DNA of 64,000 bases from Trichobilharzia szidati (lineage: Eukaryota > Platyhelminthes > Trematoda > Strigeidida > Schistosomatidae). The notes beneath the pieces are model-generated. The model was given only the letters and a program-made list of their open reading frames with translations, was not told where the DNA came from and did not search any database. Position 1 is the stretch's first letter, and each line of letters begins with the position of its first letter. Position numbers and translations under genes: made by a program. Below are positions 51,918-63,662 of this stretch, in pieces. The DNA lies in contig OX235273.1 in NCBI GenBank assembly GCA_944472155.2, positions 84,004,793 to 84,068,792 of the forward strand, given 5' to 3'.

Positions 51918-52200
51918 CTAAGACATTTGTTGATGAAAGTATATAACAAGCCATTTGAATGGCTTCAGCGAATTGCACTTCACGACTCTGCAACATAGGG
52001 AAGCCTTGAGTAGATTGACATTAGTGTTGAAAACTCGGATGTCCCCATTTGTCTGATGTGTTGCAGACCTCCTCACAGATTTCAGAGCAATAAAAGCCTG
52101 TTGCTTCCCTTTCCCTGTAAAGTCGCGGTTATCCTTGACATGAGTAACCACTCCGGCTGTCTTTTGTTGGAACAACACCGATCAGATTGGGTGAGTGAAA
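51918..52200 (-). mobile_element. RTE LINE fragment
   Basis: The minus strand reads GKGKQQAFIALKSV, then DIRVFNTNV (within 52178-51918), which is the RIGKARxAF...VRIFNTNVK region of RTE elements. The frame then degrades. Neighbouring 52200-52700 holds nothing I recognise. Confidence 0.5.
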
Positions 52201-52728
52201 AACACAACTTTCTACAGAATTCACTTGATGGTGGTGATTAGGGTTTGTTGTAGGTTGAGCATCGTCATCAGCACTGTGTTCAACCAAATTCCTGTCTTCA
52301 TTTCTGCACCCACTAGGTGTGGAGATGTGGACTGACTTAATATTTCTCCTTCCTGACTAAATCGAACGATGCTCAAGGAAGGGACGGTGGGCTAACCGGG
52401 TAGTTCTACCCATGTAACCGTCTCCACAGGGGTTGGTGAATTTGAAGTGGCGTCACTCGGTAACTTATATTTCACCTGTATTCGAATTATACAACTAGTG
52501 GTGAATCTTAACACCGTGTTGTGACGGAGAATGTTTCAGCAACACATTTTCTGAATTCGCATCCCGTATTTCAATGAATACATCTCCTTCAAACGATAAA
52601 GCCATATACATACGTCTATTCCACAACATCTGTAGGTATTAGTCTACATATATTTACTCATCATGGAGACTTCAATGCATTTCTCAGAATATCCGTCCTC
52701 CTATTTTCTACTGCATTATTCGAATTTT

Positions 52729-53223
52729 TTAAACACAAAACATCAGAGCACTAATGAGACTTAGTTTGTATGCAAGAGGAAGAGACGATATGAGATGAAA
52801 GTTTTGGTGAACCCATGACTTCTTCCAGAAAATATCCAGCGTAATACTGTCGTCTGACCTTCTTGTTCCAAGGACATCAATAAACGACAAATTATTTCCC
52901 TTCTGTCTTTCAAATGTGGACACAATTTTCGGGTGAGCCACAGTGAGAGATTTGAGGTGGAACTCAGCATTCATTCAGTTCTTATTCAAGATGAAACTAT
53001 TATGTATGCATCCACAGCAGAACGAGAGTTGGTTGATTGTATTTGTGAGTGGATTATTCGCTAATATTGCCACACACGTGTCGGCTAAATAGGGAACCAA
53101 GGTGTAATCGATCACTACCCCCCTGCCCTTGGCGCTATATTTCAATGCATAGCCGAAATTACACGTTCCTCGTACAGAAGAGTAGTCAGGTCTTGCAATT
53201 ACATAATGAAATATTAGTAACAC
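52729..53223 (-). mobile_element. Decayed Penelope-like RT fragment
   Basis: The minus strand contains KGRGVVIDY...LADTCVAILANN and a CGCIHNSFI segment (within 53223-52975), recognisable as the RQRDGVAMGSPLGPLLAD...YMDDTFI region. Next come LSFIDVLGTRRSDDSI and a KSWVHQNFH segment (52974-52729), matching the FLDVFLKRRSDGSL region of the intact element. The catalytic YMDD is lost. Confidence 0.55.
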
Positions 53224-53270
53224 AAATTAGAAACCAATGTGGTTAATGGAATTAACGTCCAGGCATACGA
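53145..53270. repeat. Direct repeat with 20-146
   Basis: Second copy of the repeat at 20-146. It overlaps the upstream end of the Penelope-like RT relic on the minus strand. Confidence 0.6.
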
Positions 53271-54227
53271 ATTAGGGGATAATACTCGAGGTGCTCATAA
53301 TAATAATATCAAGGATAAATCCATGCAAGTGTTTATATAGTCCAGGAGTGTGGAATATTCCCATGATGAGTGTAGCAGAAATGTGGACAACAGTTGGGTT
53401 TTACAGAAGACAATAAATTTGCCTCTGCACTCCTAGTCGAAAATTGTCTTGTGTGAAAGCAAACATTAAACGACTCATCAACAGGTTATTTGCCAAACTG
53501 TTCCATCTTCGAAGCAGTACTATTCAATCCTGATTCTTGATACTTAACTAATGATTATTCACTAAGAAGACTAACAATTTATAGTTCAGTCACACTTTTG
53601 GAAAAATAGACATTTACTCCAACAAGTCACTGATACAACTGATGTATGATATTCTCAAATCAGTAACACGCAATAGGTAAATAATGATGTGAAATAAGTG
53701 AGGCTGTTTTTATTGTGGAGATGCAGTGAAAACGATGCCCTGACCGAATTTGACATGTTTATTTGAAGAAGCTGTTTACCCATTCTATATGAAACTATTA
53801 GATCAGTCACGATCTGTGCTTGAGTGGCGTATCACTGCACTGGATTTGGAATACAAATATTCGAGGAAGTGGTAGTTTTTCACTAAACCCACAAATGCAA
53901 CTCAACTATGATCTGTCACTGTACACTGTAGTAATTCATCATAGATGATTTCTTCTTATCAAGCTTCCGAATGATAAAACTCAGATTTTCTATTTTGAAT
54001 TTCACAAAGTGATGTTACTTAACTTCCTGTTGTGTATACCAATCTCTACTTCTGAACTGTATAAATGCTCAGTGTTAATTATTATTTTATTGAATTTAGA
54101 ATATACAATACAAACATTTCCGTCGTACACGAATTTCTGACATCTGTTCATCTTGTCAGTGTTCAGTTATTGCTAATGGCGATCACAAACAATTATCACA
54201 GGTCTATTTTAATTTGAAGAAAAATGT
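53271..54227. other. Interval without recognisable features
   Basis: Between the Penelope-like relic and exon 6 of pseudogene D. No coding frame of note. An ATTAAA-like motif near the lower end could have served pseudogene D's transcript. Confidence 0.35.
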
Positions 54228-57200
54228 TTATACATCAACTGCATCAGCCAGTCTAACTTCCTTCTCACCAAAATCGAATACAGTGTAAAATTTCCCCATG
54301 GAAACATCACTGAGGATCCAGTATTTATGCTTCAAGTTGTCATTAGCGCGAAATGGTGATAAACACCTTGAGAACAACCAAATATAAGAGGGACAAACGT
54401 ATCTGGATTTTTTGTTATAAAGTATGGCAAAAACAGAGTAAGTGCTGATAAAAAGTGAAGGCTAAAAACTAATTTTGAATTTATTTCTCCAGTTACCTGC
54501 AGTTGTATCACTACCTGACACCAGTCAGTGGACCAAAGGAAATCAGAGTGTGTTAAGCAGCCACTCCGTCCAAGTTTGTACGGACGGCCACGCCGGTGCG
54601 TTGTTTCGATAAATAAAGCTGAAAATACATGGAATAGGATGGCTTCTACACTTTTGTGGACATGAGGAGAATCATATTACTCTCACGATAAATGTTTGAG
54701 AGGAATGGAAACAATAAATATTTACTTCAAAAGTCATGTGGTTCCAATCTCTATGATGATGAGCAATAAATTGCTGCAAATAAGTCAGGACAGAAGTAGA
54801 ATTCGGGCACTGTATCAGAATATAACCTCATAATATATGAGTTTTTCTGGTACAACAAAATGATAATAATAACTGACTAACATTTTGAGCACAATTTCCT
54901 GCTTATAATCGCATCACTTTATTCACACAACATTTTAAATTGATTTAAATAGCCTTACGCAATCCTGTTTTCACTGCAACATTCCATACGTCAGAGATAT
55001 GTGTTGTACCATTTCGGTTATTCACGTTTCACTTTGATTCGATGAACAAGAATAGATGTACAAAGAGGTAAAACGTTACTATGAATATACATGAAACCGC
55101 TGTGCAGAATTCGTGTTTTAATTGAAAAGCACTAATTTCGAATAATATTCAAGCAGTCTGACATCTTTTGAGCTCACTATGTAGTATACATGCACCTTAT
55201 TTGCCTTCTGTGTATTCATGCAAATGAAGCGCTCGAATTACTTTAATGTGGAAAGGACCTGTATTGCATCTAATAGGTGAATTCAGGACCAGTATTCAGA
55301 CGATGTTTCGCACCATAGTTTAACAGATCTTATCATGTTTCACACAGTTGAAACAATCATCACGTTGTGGCACAATCAACATGTGAGTGTGGAGATCTAC
55401 AGCGCTGGACACAGTTTGCAGATAACATAAGGGTAATCAAGCGTGAGTTACATTCACAAAATTTAGCCATGTATTCATCATTGATGGGGAAAGCAGTTCT
55501 CTTCCCAGATGAGAGATTTATTGTCAACGAAATCGTTTTCACGCCATACAGTCGTGTTTATATGGCGCAAAAAGGCAGTTATTGGTGACACAAACTGCTC
55601 AGTCAATATACACATAATCGCAACAAAGCTGATTAACATGAATTTTAAGGGAGTAGATTAGAAGAGGATGAATTACAAAATCCTCGATAGACAATTAAAT
55701 CAAAAGAATCCCTATTCAATGTTTTCCATTGGGCCAAGTGTTGCCAAATAATTAAAAGTTCAGTAATGACAGCCACAGGGGAGGCGAAGATGAGGTGAAA
55801 TGGAATGAATTCAACTGGTAAAAGAAAACTTTAAAAGAAAGCGTAGACAACGCGCATTGATAAAACCCAGGTAGAGAAAGGATTTTATCAATACATTTTC
55901 TGGTACATAGTTTAGTTTTTGTCCATTCATTGCTAGAGCATTGGCAATGCATAAGTGGATTGAGGGTAGACTTATGGTGACCGAATTTAATCAGACAGAT
56001 AAAACTCAAGGAGAAACCACTTTGGTCTGAATGACCTGACTCTATAAGGTATTCAGAGATGGAAGACTCAGTCATCCTATGCTGGAATTTCATACACCAG
56101 AACGACTGCTGTTCAACATAGTCAAGTACACAGAATAATGTGGAAGAGTAGGTGTACACTCACCTCAACTTTACCACCTTAAAACTCATATCAACTCATA
56201 TCTCTATTCTGAACATGTATACATTGGCTGATTAATTCTAAATGCCACTAAATAGTATTTTCCGTAATGTGAAGACGATTACATGGCTTGGATTGATCTC
56301 ATCCATCTATGTTTAACACTTATACTGAAGATGCGATTTTCAGACGCCACCGACAAACTTGTCAACAAATTTAGTTTACACTGGAATTCTCCTCCGCACC
56401 AATATGATTAGATTTAAAACGAATGCTGTCTCACTTGCATGGTATTCACACATAATAACGATGTCCAGTAGATTGATTAAGGTGTTTACGCCCAGATTTG
56501 TTTCTCAGGTCATTTATTTTAACCATCTTTTCATACAGTTCATCAAAATTACACTTGATTCCATAAGAGAGCACACCTACTTCGAAAAAGCAAATCTGTC
56601 AAATACAGTTAGTACCTGAATAAAAATCTCGTCAGAATAAGAAAATTTTCATATTAATGTTACCTTAACTTTGCAATCCTTTACCTGCAGCACATATGTC
56701 CTCCACTTGAAGGTAAACTCAAAAGGTGGAAGGGTGTGTATATCATTACAGTTGATCACATAATCACCAGTGACGCTCAGTGTGGCACCCAGTTGAGAAT
56801 TGATTCTATTCACGATTTTACCAGTACCAAATATCAAGATTGTTCGAGTGTCAATGGTGGCGAAATATGTCTCACCGAAGTACTCCATTCCATTCATTTT
56901 AATGCTGTAATTCAATCTCTTCTAAAAATCATGTCAGTAATGCCATCTCCAGTTGATTTCCATGTATTAGTCATTTGCGTAACACAAATATTTCAAATTG
57001 TTTTGTTCAGAATATAGTCATGTTAATTTTGACCTGCTTAACTCTAATGTAAGTAATCTGTTTTTGCCCTAAGGAAAACCGCTCATTCCCTAAGTGTCAT
57101 TGTTTATTGGGTTGGAACGCTTGAAGGGCCACCTAAATCATGTACATTCAATTAACCAAGTTTGTATTGTATAGAAAAATTTACCTTATGCATACGTCGT

Positions 57201-57748
57201 ACATGGTTTCCTGATTGCCTAATAGTAAACTATAAGGAAATTCCAACAACTTATTTCCCACTGCAAACTCACCGACTCAGGTGGAAAGAGAACACTGCAT
57301 CCATCTCCTTGTTTTCAGCAAACATGTTTGGAACTACGGGAATATTCTCATATCGTGATATGTTTCTGCATGACATGCCAATTATTCCATCATACTGGTT
57401 GGTGAAGAAGTCAGTATTAAATATATTTGTCACTTGAGCAAATGCTTGCTGGTGAATAACCAAAGAATTTATCTAAGGAGAGGTTTGATTTGGAAACACA
57501 AGTACCTGAATAGTGTCCATACTCCAAAACCCATAATAACTACTGTCCATATAGTAGACCTCAAAATTTGTGCCATTTGACCGATAAGTGGATGATTTTG
57601 AGCTATCATAAAACCGAAGAACCCAACACAGAGCATCAATAGGCCAACAGTTTCTTGAAGGAAACCATGTATCAGTTGATCCAGTGTCGAATAAGACACG
57701 CAGTTTTTGAGGCGGAGTTCCCACCATCACTTCACCATAATACTGAAA
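54228..57748 (-). pseudogene. Gene D: decayed aspartic protease copy (exons 2, 3, 5, 6 remain)
   Basis: Exons recognised right to left: exon 2 57506-57748 (first catalytic motif DTGST intact), exon 3 57273-57472 (YDGIIGMS), exon 5 56664-56904 and exon 6 54228-54389. The exon 2/3 intron is 33 nt. Several defects make it a pseudogene. Exon 1 is not found upstream, where a Penelope-like element sits. Exon 4 is absent between 56905 and 57272. The second catalytic motif is DTRTI instead of DTGTS, replacing the Gly next to the catalytic Asp and the Ser two residues on. Exon 6 has LSDV for LGDV and no in-frame AG acceptor. The remaining exons have no stops and their donors are kept, so decay may be fairly recent or a shortened transcript possible, but a working peptidase is not expected. 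Confidence 0.8.
54390..56663. other. Expanded intron 5 of pseudogene D
   Basis: Lies between exon 6 and exon 5. It is 2.3 kb, against about 1.0 kb in gene B and 0.6 kb in gene C. No supported feature; small frames on both strands look like chance. Confidence 0.4.
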
Positions 57749-58605
57749 CTGAAAGATAATCACCTGTTAGTAATTCAAATGCCGACATAGTTTTAAAGCA
57801 GAGAAGATTTGTTAAACGTTTCACCTGTATCAATTGTTGTTGTAGAATGCTGTGAATTAACATTTCTGTGTGCTGAATATACTGTCTACTTTCTGAAGAA
57901 AACCACAGCGCAATGCATCTTTTTGCTTCTGATTATTATACACACAATGCGCATTTATACAGATGAATATTTATAAAACCAGTGTTGGTAACAATAGTTG
58001 AAATTTATTTCATTCAGGCATTTAAACGCAAAGTGTGATCTCATATTTTAACTTCACAACATAAAGCAAACAAAATAAAAATTCAAGAGATTGGTTGTTG
58101 AACAAAGAATATTCATTCCAATAAAATAACCATTAGGTCTTTTAAAATTTCGAATGGGCACACTGAAAAAATTAAAATTAAATTAAAAGACGGATTCAGC
58201 GAAGAAAATTTTCTTTATTGACGAAATCATCTTCAGAAGCTGTACAATCATATTTATACTTACAAAAATATATAGTGGTCTATTATTGAGTAATAGGGGG
58301 TGACATAATTGATATAATTACTCAGAAGTGGCTTTAGAAGTGAAAATTAGAAGTTGAAAATTACGTGGTACTCAACGGCAAAAAGATAGAAATTTGATAA
58401 GGTTAAAATTGCTATTAAGTGAGAATAAAGGTATTTGAGTGTCAATATGACAAGTGTGAAGAGGGTGTGAAAATATACAAAAGGAGCATATGAGAGTGAT
58501 AATAGTGAATTAATTATTAAAGCAAAAGCTAACTAAAAGTGAAATTAGAATGAAAAGAAAACATCAAAAAAATTTTTTATTTACAAGGAACGATTAGTGA
58601 AGAGG

Positions 58606-60164
58606 TTAAGACCAAGGTAGAATAAGAGACTGGACAAACTTTTTCTGTATACAGAGTTCAGGGTTGTATTGATGAATTGCTAGAGCCCCCGCCATACACA
58701 AAAGCCGAAACCTGACGCCCTTTGTACCATTTGACTTCACTTTGTAGATGATCTTGAAAGACGATTCTGGTGGAGCTACGTGGCCTGAGTTCACCAAATG
58801 CTCGAGAATTGAGCTAGTAATCGTCTTACATTGTCCCTTTGCTAACCATGCCGGATAATGCTCAGAGATGCGTTTGGAAAGCGTGCGCTTTATGCGGCCA
58901 ATATAACTAGCTCCACACGAGCAAGTGAATTTATAAACACACATTGAGGTGGCCCAAAGCGGCAGTTTATCCTTCACACACCCGTTGATCATTTGTCGGC
59001 TGTAGAAGTTGATACGTAGCTCAGCCATAAAGAAGGCTTTCCTCAGTGACCTGCATAAGCGATTCTTCAGGATCTCAGCTGCGGTATCACCTTTAAATTC
59101 AACACTCATAAACAGTAGTTTCTTCGGCACCGTCTGTATTCTTTCAGGTTTTTCCCTTGGCTTCATGTTTTTCTCGATAAATCTTGGAGGATATCCATTC
59201 TCTATGAGGACTTGTCTGAGTCGCTCGAGTTCCCCAACGATTGTATCACTTGAGCATATCCTCCTTATTCTTGAGGAAAAGGAATGGATCAGATATCTCT
59301 TCCTTCTCAAAGGGACCCAGCTATGGAAATTTGTGTACTGACCATTCCATGTTGGTTTCCTGTAGATCGATCTTTGGAGAGAACCATCCGATCTCCTCTT
59401 TAGAAAAACATCCAGAAAATGGAATTCCGAGTTATTCTCTGATTCCGACGTGAACTTGATGGCATGATGGCAGCTGTTGAACTCTTTGGTTATCAATTCG
59501 ATGTCGGTATTGTCGTCACATATGATGAAAGTATCATCCATGTATCTTTGGTACAGATGGAAGCTGTCGATAGTAGGCCGTAAAATATTATTCTCCAAAC
59601 TGGCCAAGAAGCAGTCTGCAAGTAAAGGACCCAATGGCGACCCCATTGCCACTCCATCTCTTTGTCTATAAACCGTATTGTTGAACTTGAACTGAACATT
59701 TAGAATGCACCTCAATAGTAGTTCCTTTAAGTAGTGGATCGGAACACATACGTCTACGTTATTATCCTCAATGAATTTGCATATAAAGCAGATAGTTTCA
59801 GTGAGGGGAACGTTGGTGAAAAGCGAAGTGACATCCATGGATATCATTTTCTTCCCAGATACATTAGCATCATTTATTGAGTCGACGAATTCAAACGAAT
59901 CAGAAACACTATGCTTGCAGAGGTTGTTTCTGATAGGTAGGAGGATATCTGCAAGCCATTTGGCAGTAGCATGATATGGAGAATTAATCATGTCCAAGAT
60001 TGGACGTAGTGGCACGTTCTCTTTGTGCACTTTCGGTAGACCATATAAACGGGGAATCATGGAACCGGAGGGTCGTATTTGCTCGAATAATTCAGAGCTG
60101 ATAATCGACTCGTTCTTCATCTTCTTTAGCATTTGTGTCAGCTTGTCTTCAATTTGTTCCGTTT
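58606..60164 (-). CDS. Penelope-like element reverse transcriptase with GIY-YIG endonuclease, 5'-truncated
   Basis: Uninterrupted 508-codon frame from ATG 60132 (open in frame up to 60164). Residues about 98-108 MDVTSLFTNVP; 160-173 DGVAMGSPLGPLLA; 197-200 YMDD, the catalytic site; 239-250 FLDVFLKRRSDG; and 404-425 a GIY-YIG endonuclease (CSCGASYIG...RISEH). This order, RT then GIY-YIG, is specific to Penelope-like elements. The product would nick target DNA and reverse-transcribe its own RNA. The N-terminal part, including the DKG motif, is not upstream in this orientation; it sits inverted at 60165-60599. No stops break the frame, so the insertion is young or selected. Confidence 0.85.
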
Positions 60165-60599
60165 ATAAATCATATGAACAATTCAAGTCTACAGTATTAA
60201 ACAGCTGCCATCAGTACATCAACACGAAACCAAATGTCAAAAGATTGATATCAGCCGAGCACAGAAAACAACTACGTAAGATTCTAAAGAACAAAAACTT
60301 TGTTCTGACACGGCCTGACAAAGGCGCTGGCATTGTCCTGAAGGATCGCCAAGACTACATCGATAAAATGTTATCTGTCTTGTCAGATGAAAACAAATTT
60401 TCAAAAGAAAGTAGCCAGAAAGACCAAACGGAACAAATTGAAGACAAGCTGACACAAATGCTAAAGAAGATGAAGAACGAGTCGATTATCAGCTCTGAAT
60501 TATTCGAGCAAATACGACCCTCCGGTTCCATGATTCCCCGTTTATATGGTCTACCGAAAGTGCACAAAGAGAACGTGCCACTACGTCCAATCTTGGACA
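60165..60599 (+). pseudogene. Inverted 5' fragment of the Penelope-like ORF
   Basis: The plus-strand frame has ISAEHRKQLRKILKNKN, the Penelope DKG motif (TRPDKGAGIVLK) and ESSQKDQTEQIED, then repeats the first 47 residues of the main ORF (MLKKMKNES to RPILD). It stops being element-derived at 60599. Confidence 0.75.
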
Positions 60600-61355
60600 A
60601 TTATTATTTCATCTGGACATCCTGGACAAGGGGAGATTATCATAGAATAAACTCTAGTGGAAATTCTGTACACTATATAAACAGCGTGCAGAATGAAGCT
60701 ACTATTATTATTATTACTGAAATAGTTGCATACTTTCCTTCGTTTCTATTCGCATTCTGATTACTACTCATTCATTGAATTATTATTCACCTCATTAATT
60801 AACTCCGAGACACTCATTCAACTCTTCTTATCCATTGAATAATATCCACACCTATGATGAAGACAACTCATCGCTTTCGTCACCCTCTCTTAGGAAAAAT
60901 TGTAAATAATTTCAGCTGTACAGCTAGAGAGACTGAATTCGCCGAAAAGAGCCTCTTCGCTGAACTACAAGTTTTGCTTGTATTATTTTGTATTAGTAGT
61001 ACACAGTAAACGAAGTATCCAAACCTGAACAGAGTGTTCATCTCATTTAGTATTTCACGATAACGATAACTTTGAAGTGTAAATTTGTTTGACTTGACTT
61101 TGTCCCTCCTATAGTAGAGATCATACCACATGTGAATTACAAGTTATAACATGAACAAAAAATGATTCATTTCAAAATTTCAAGTATTTCGAACTTTGCG
61201 ATAAATTGTTGAACAATTCATTGAAACTTTATTTCATCTCTGACTTTTTCCAATGCATTTTGTGAAGGATCGTGTGTATCACAAGTTGTACACTTACACA
61301 TTAACACATTATAGAAATCAAAACAGTAATTCTGTATATTATATTAGAATTAATT
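60600..61355 (-). repeat. Low-copy block, fourth copy
   Basis: Homologous to 7690-8450. It begins exactly where the Penelope-like element ends (attatttcatctggacatcc). The minus-strand frame 60880-61131 (83 aa) stays open despite a 3-nt deletion relative to the arm copies. Confidence 0.65.
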
Positions 61356-62049
61356 AATTGACTAATACATTTAAAGCACTGCATCGTGAAGTCAATATTT
61401 TTGGCAAGTGCCACTCCAATTCGTTTGGTTGGAGCCTGTCTGACGAATAAAATCTGTAGGCTAGTCGATCATTATAGGAAGAAGAGATTTCGCATGATTT
61501 CACTGTCACCAGGAGAATTGGTCTCTCGTATTTTACGTACTTCAACTTTAAGTCTGTTAACTACAATAGTATCAGAGCAATTCCAATATCACTATTAAAA
61601 ATGATCAAATTCTTTGACTATTTCACTTGAAAACACAACCAAATATCATTCAAATCTAGTACATTAAGAGTAGAATATATATAAAATTACAAGTGTTAGT
61701 AGCCTTATTGGTTTAATTATAAAAATACTTAAATACCCTAAAGTTGACAAATTTGTTGAAGTTGATGTGCAGCCGTACGATCAAAATAGTGTGAGTAGAA
61801 GTCAAATATTAAGGACAGGAGCATGAGTTAGAAGTAATATAGAGAGGTATACATTAAGAGTGTCAAATGAAACGAAATTCTAAAGATTAGATTGATTACC
61901 ACATAGAAAATGGTAGAGGAGGAGTAACAACAGCCACTTTCGGAATGCATTAGCTCAAGTTTCAACGTTCAATGGTTACCGATCAAGTAGGATTTATATG
62001 TATGTGAATAATTCCAAATGATTTAAGAGCAGCATATCCATTACTACTA
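61356..62049. other. Interval without recognisable features
   Basis: Between the fourth copy of the low-copy block and the CR1-group LINE. Nothing supported on either strand. Confidence 0.35.
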
Positions 62050-63662
62050 ACTACCATGTATTGGGAGAATGCAATTTAGCACTATTTTCAGCCACAAAGA
62101 AATCCTAATACGCTAACAAATCTGTATCAGTCTTTTATACTCTGTCCTTCTACTTTAACTACTTCTAATGTTACCTATCATGTAGCTGAAAACTTTCATG
62201 ACTTTAATACTCTCGATGTTCCAAAATGTCTTAAAACGCTCAAGCCCACACGTAGCCTTGGGCCTGATGGTATACCTGCATATGTTCTAAAACAATGTGC
62301 AGATGCGTTGTGTTCTCAAATAACCAACATACTAAATGCTTCTTTCTCTAAAAATATCGTAACTGACACATGGAAAGACATTAAAATAGTCCCTGTCCCT
62401 AAACCTGGAAACAGCAATAACGTAAAGTTCAGATCCATTGCCATCCCCCCCACGTTTCTAAAGCTCATGGAAAAACTAATACTTCTTAAACTTGAACCCT
62501 CCCTTAAAAACCTTGAAGACCCCAAACAATTTGCCTACAGACAGGGCAGGAGCACTTTAGACGCTGCAGCCATCTTACACAACAGTGTCGTCTCATCATT
62601 AGATAAAGGTGCCACATACGTCCACTGCACGTTTCTCAACTTCACTTCTGCTTTCGACTCCGTACCTAGATGTCTCTTGCTAAATAAGCACTCCATGACA
62701 AAAATTGAGTCCTGGGTCACTAACTGGCTGCATTCCTACTTCTCTAACAGAATGCAGTACATGGTTTGGAATGGTAAATCCTCTTCTGCTGTGCTCACTG
62801 AAGCTAGTGTCCCCCAAGGTGCTGTACTCTCCCCACTTCTCTTTCTCTCTTTCTACATGACTTACCACCTTCAAATGACAATAATTTTGTCAAATATGCT
62901 GACGACCTGACAGTATCTTTGCCTGTCAAATGTCAAAGTGACTGCTCTAAACTTAATGGCTTTCTGTCAGAAATCAGCCGGTGGTCCAAGGAAAACGGTC
63001 TTACCTTAAATCCTTCCAAATGCCAAACAGTCAGTCTCACCTTTAGGCATAAATCCGACCTAAACAAACTGGTTGGCTCTCACGAGGTATGCAACATAGA
63101 TGGTACTTTAATAGAAACCAAATCGGAAATTAAATACCTAGGTGACATTCTATCTGCTGATCTCTCCTGGCCGTCTCATATCCTAGCAATTTCTAAGAAA
63201 ATATTCCGTCTTACCTTCTACATCAAGAAGTTAAAACATTCAGGTATAACTCAACCCTTACTTTTACAATTCGTTAACTCTCGCATTCTGCCTATTATTC
63301 TCTATTGTTCCCCCTTTGTTTTTCTCGGGCCACTGAAGAAAGACTATACCATATTATGCAGGATGTTAAAGGTTGTCATCAGAGTAAGCAACGTGCCACT
63401 TAGCCAGCTTGTTAATATTCTGGTCGACAGGCACATGGACTCATGTGAAAAATGGGCCAAATCCATTTTATCTAACTCACACTACCCTCTTCACTCACAA
63501 CTCTCCCCTTGCATCTCATCAGGTAAAACCAGAAGCCTATATAGAAAACTATATGCTCGCACCAGCAAGTACAAAAACTCAACCATACTCTACTTAGCTC
63601 GTGTTCTGTGCGATAAAGGAAGCATTAGGCGTGACACATATAATTCATTAAATAGTCAGTAG
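62050..63662 (+). mobile_element. CR1/jockey-group LINE reverse transcriptase, 3' part with one frameshift
   Basis: Coding traces begin near 62160 (SLGPDGIPAYVLKQC around 62254-62300). The open frame 62308-62910 gives WKDIKIVPVPKPGNSNNVKF, then FRSIAIPPTF, QFAYRQGRSTLDA, NFTSAFDSVPR and SVPQGAVLSPLLF. A single frameshift in the pyrimidine-rich run near 62838-62855 moves to the frame carrying KYADDLTV (YADD at 62895-62906). The second frame runs to a stop at 63660-63662 and includes NGLTLNPSKCQTV, IKYLGDIL, and the C-terminal HILAISKK...YCSPF region. The 5' end (endonuclease) is missing. Confidence 0.78.

Larger units (their letters stand above)
58150..60599 (-). mobile_element. Penelope-like element insertion with inverted 5' end
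   Basis: The main body (58606-60164, minus) is followed by AT-rich 3' sequence down to about 58150. At the other end, 59991-60164 is repeated in inverse orientation at 60426-60599 (174 bp, apparently identical), around a 261-bp segment (60165-60425). That segment codes on the plus strand for the missing N-terminal part, including RPDKGAGIVLKDRQDY, so the 5' part is flipped head to head with the body. Inverted or partial terminal copies are a known habit of Penelope elements. The element joins the low-copy block at 60600. Confidence 0.8.

Noticed and set aside
55367..55588. 73-codon plus-strand frame inside the intron 5 region of pseudogene D
   Set aside because: No recognisable domain, no paralog in the window and an antisense frame of similar length; treated as chance.
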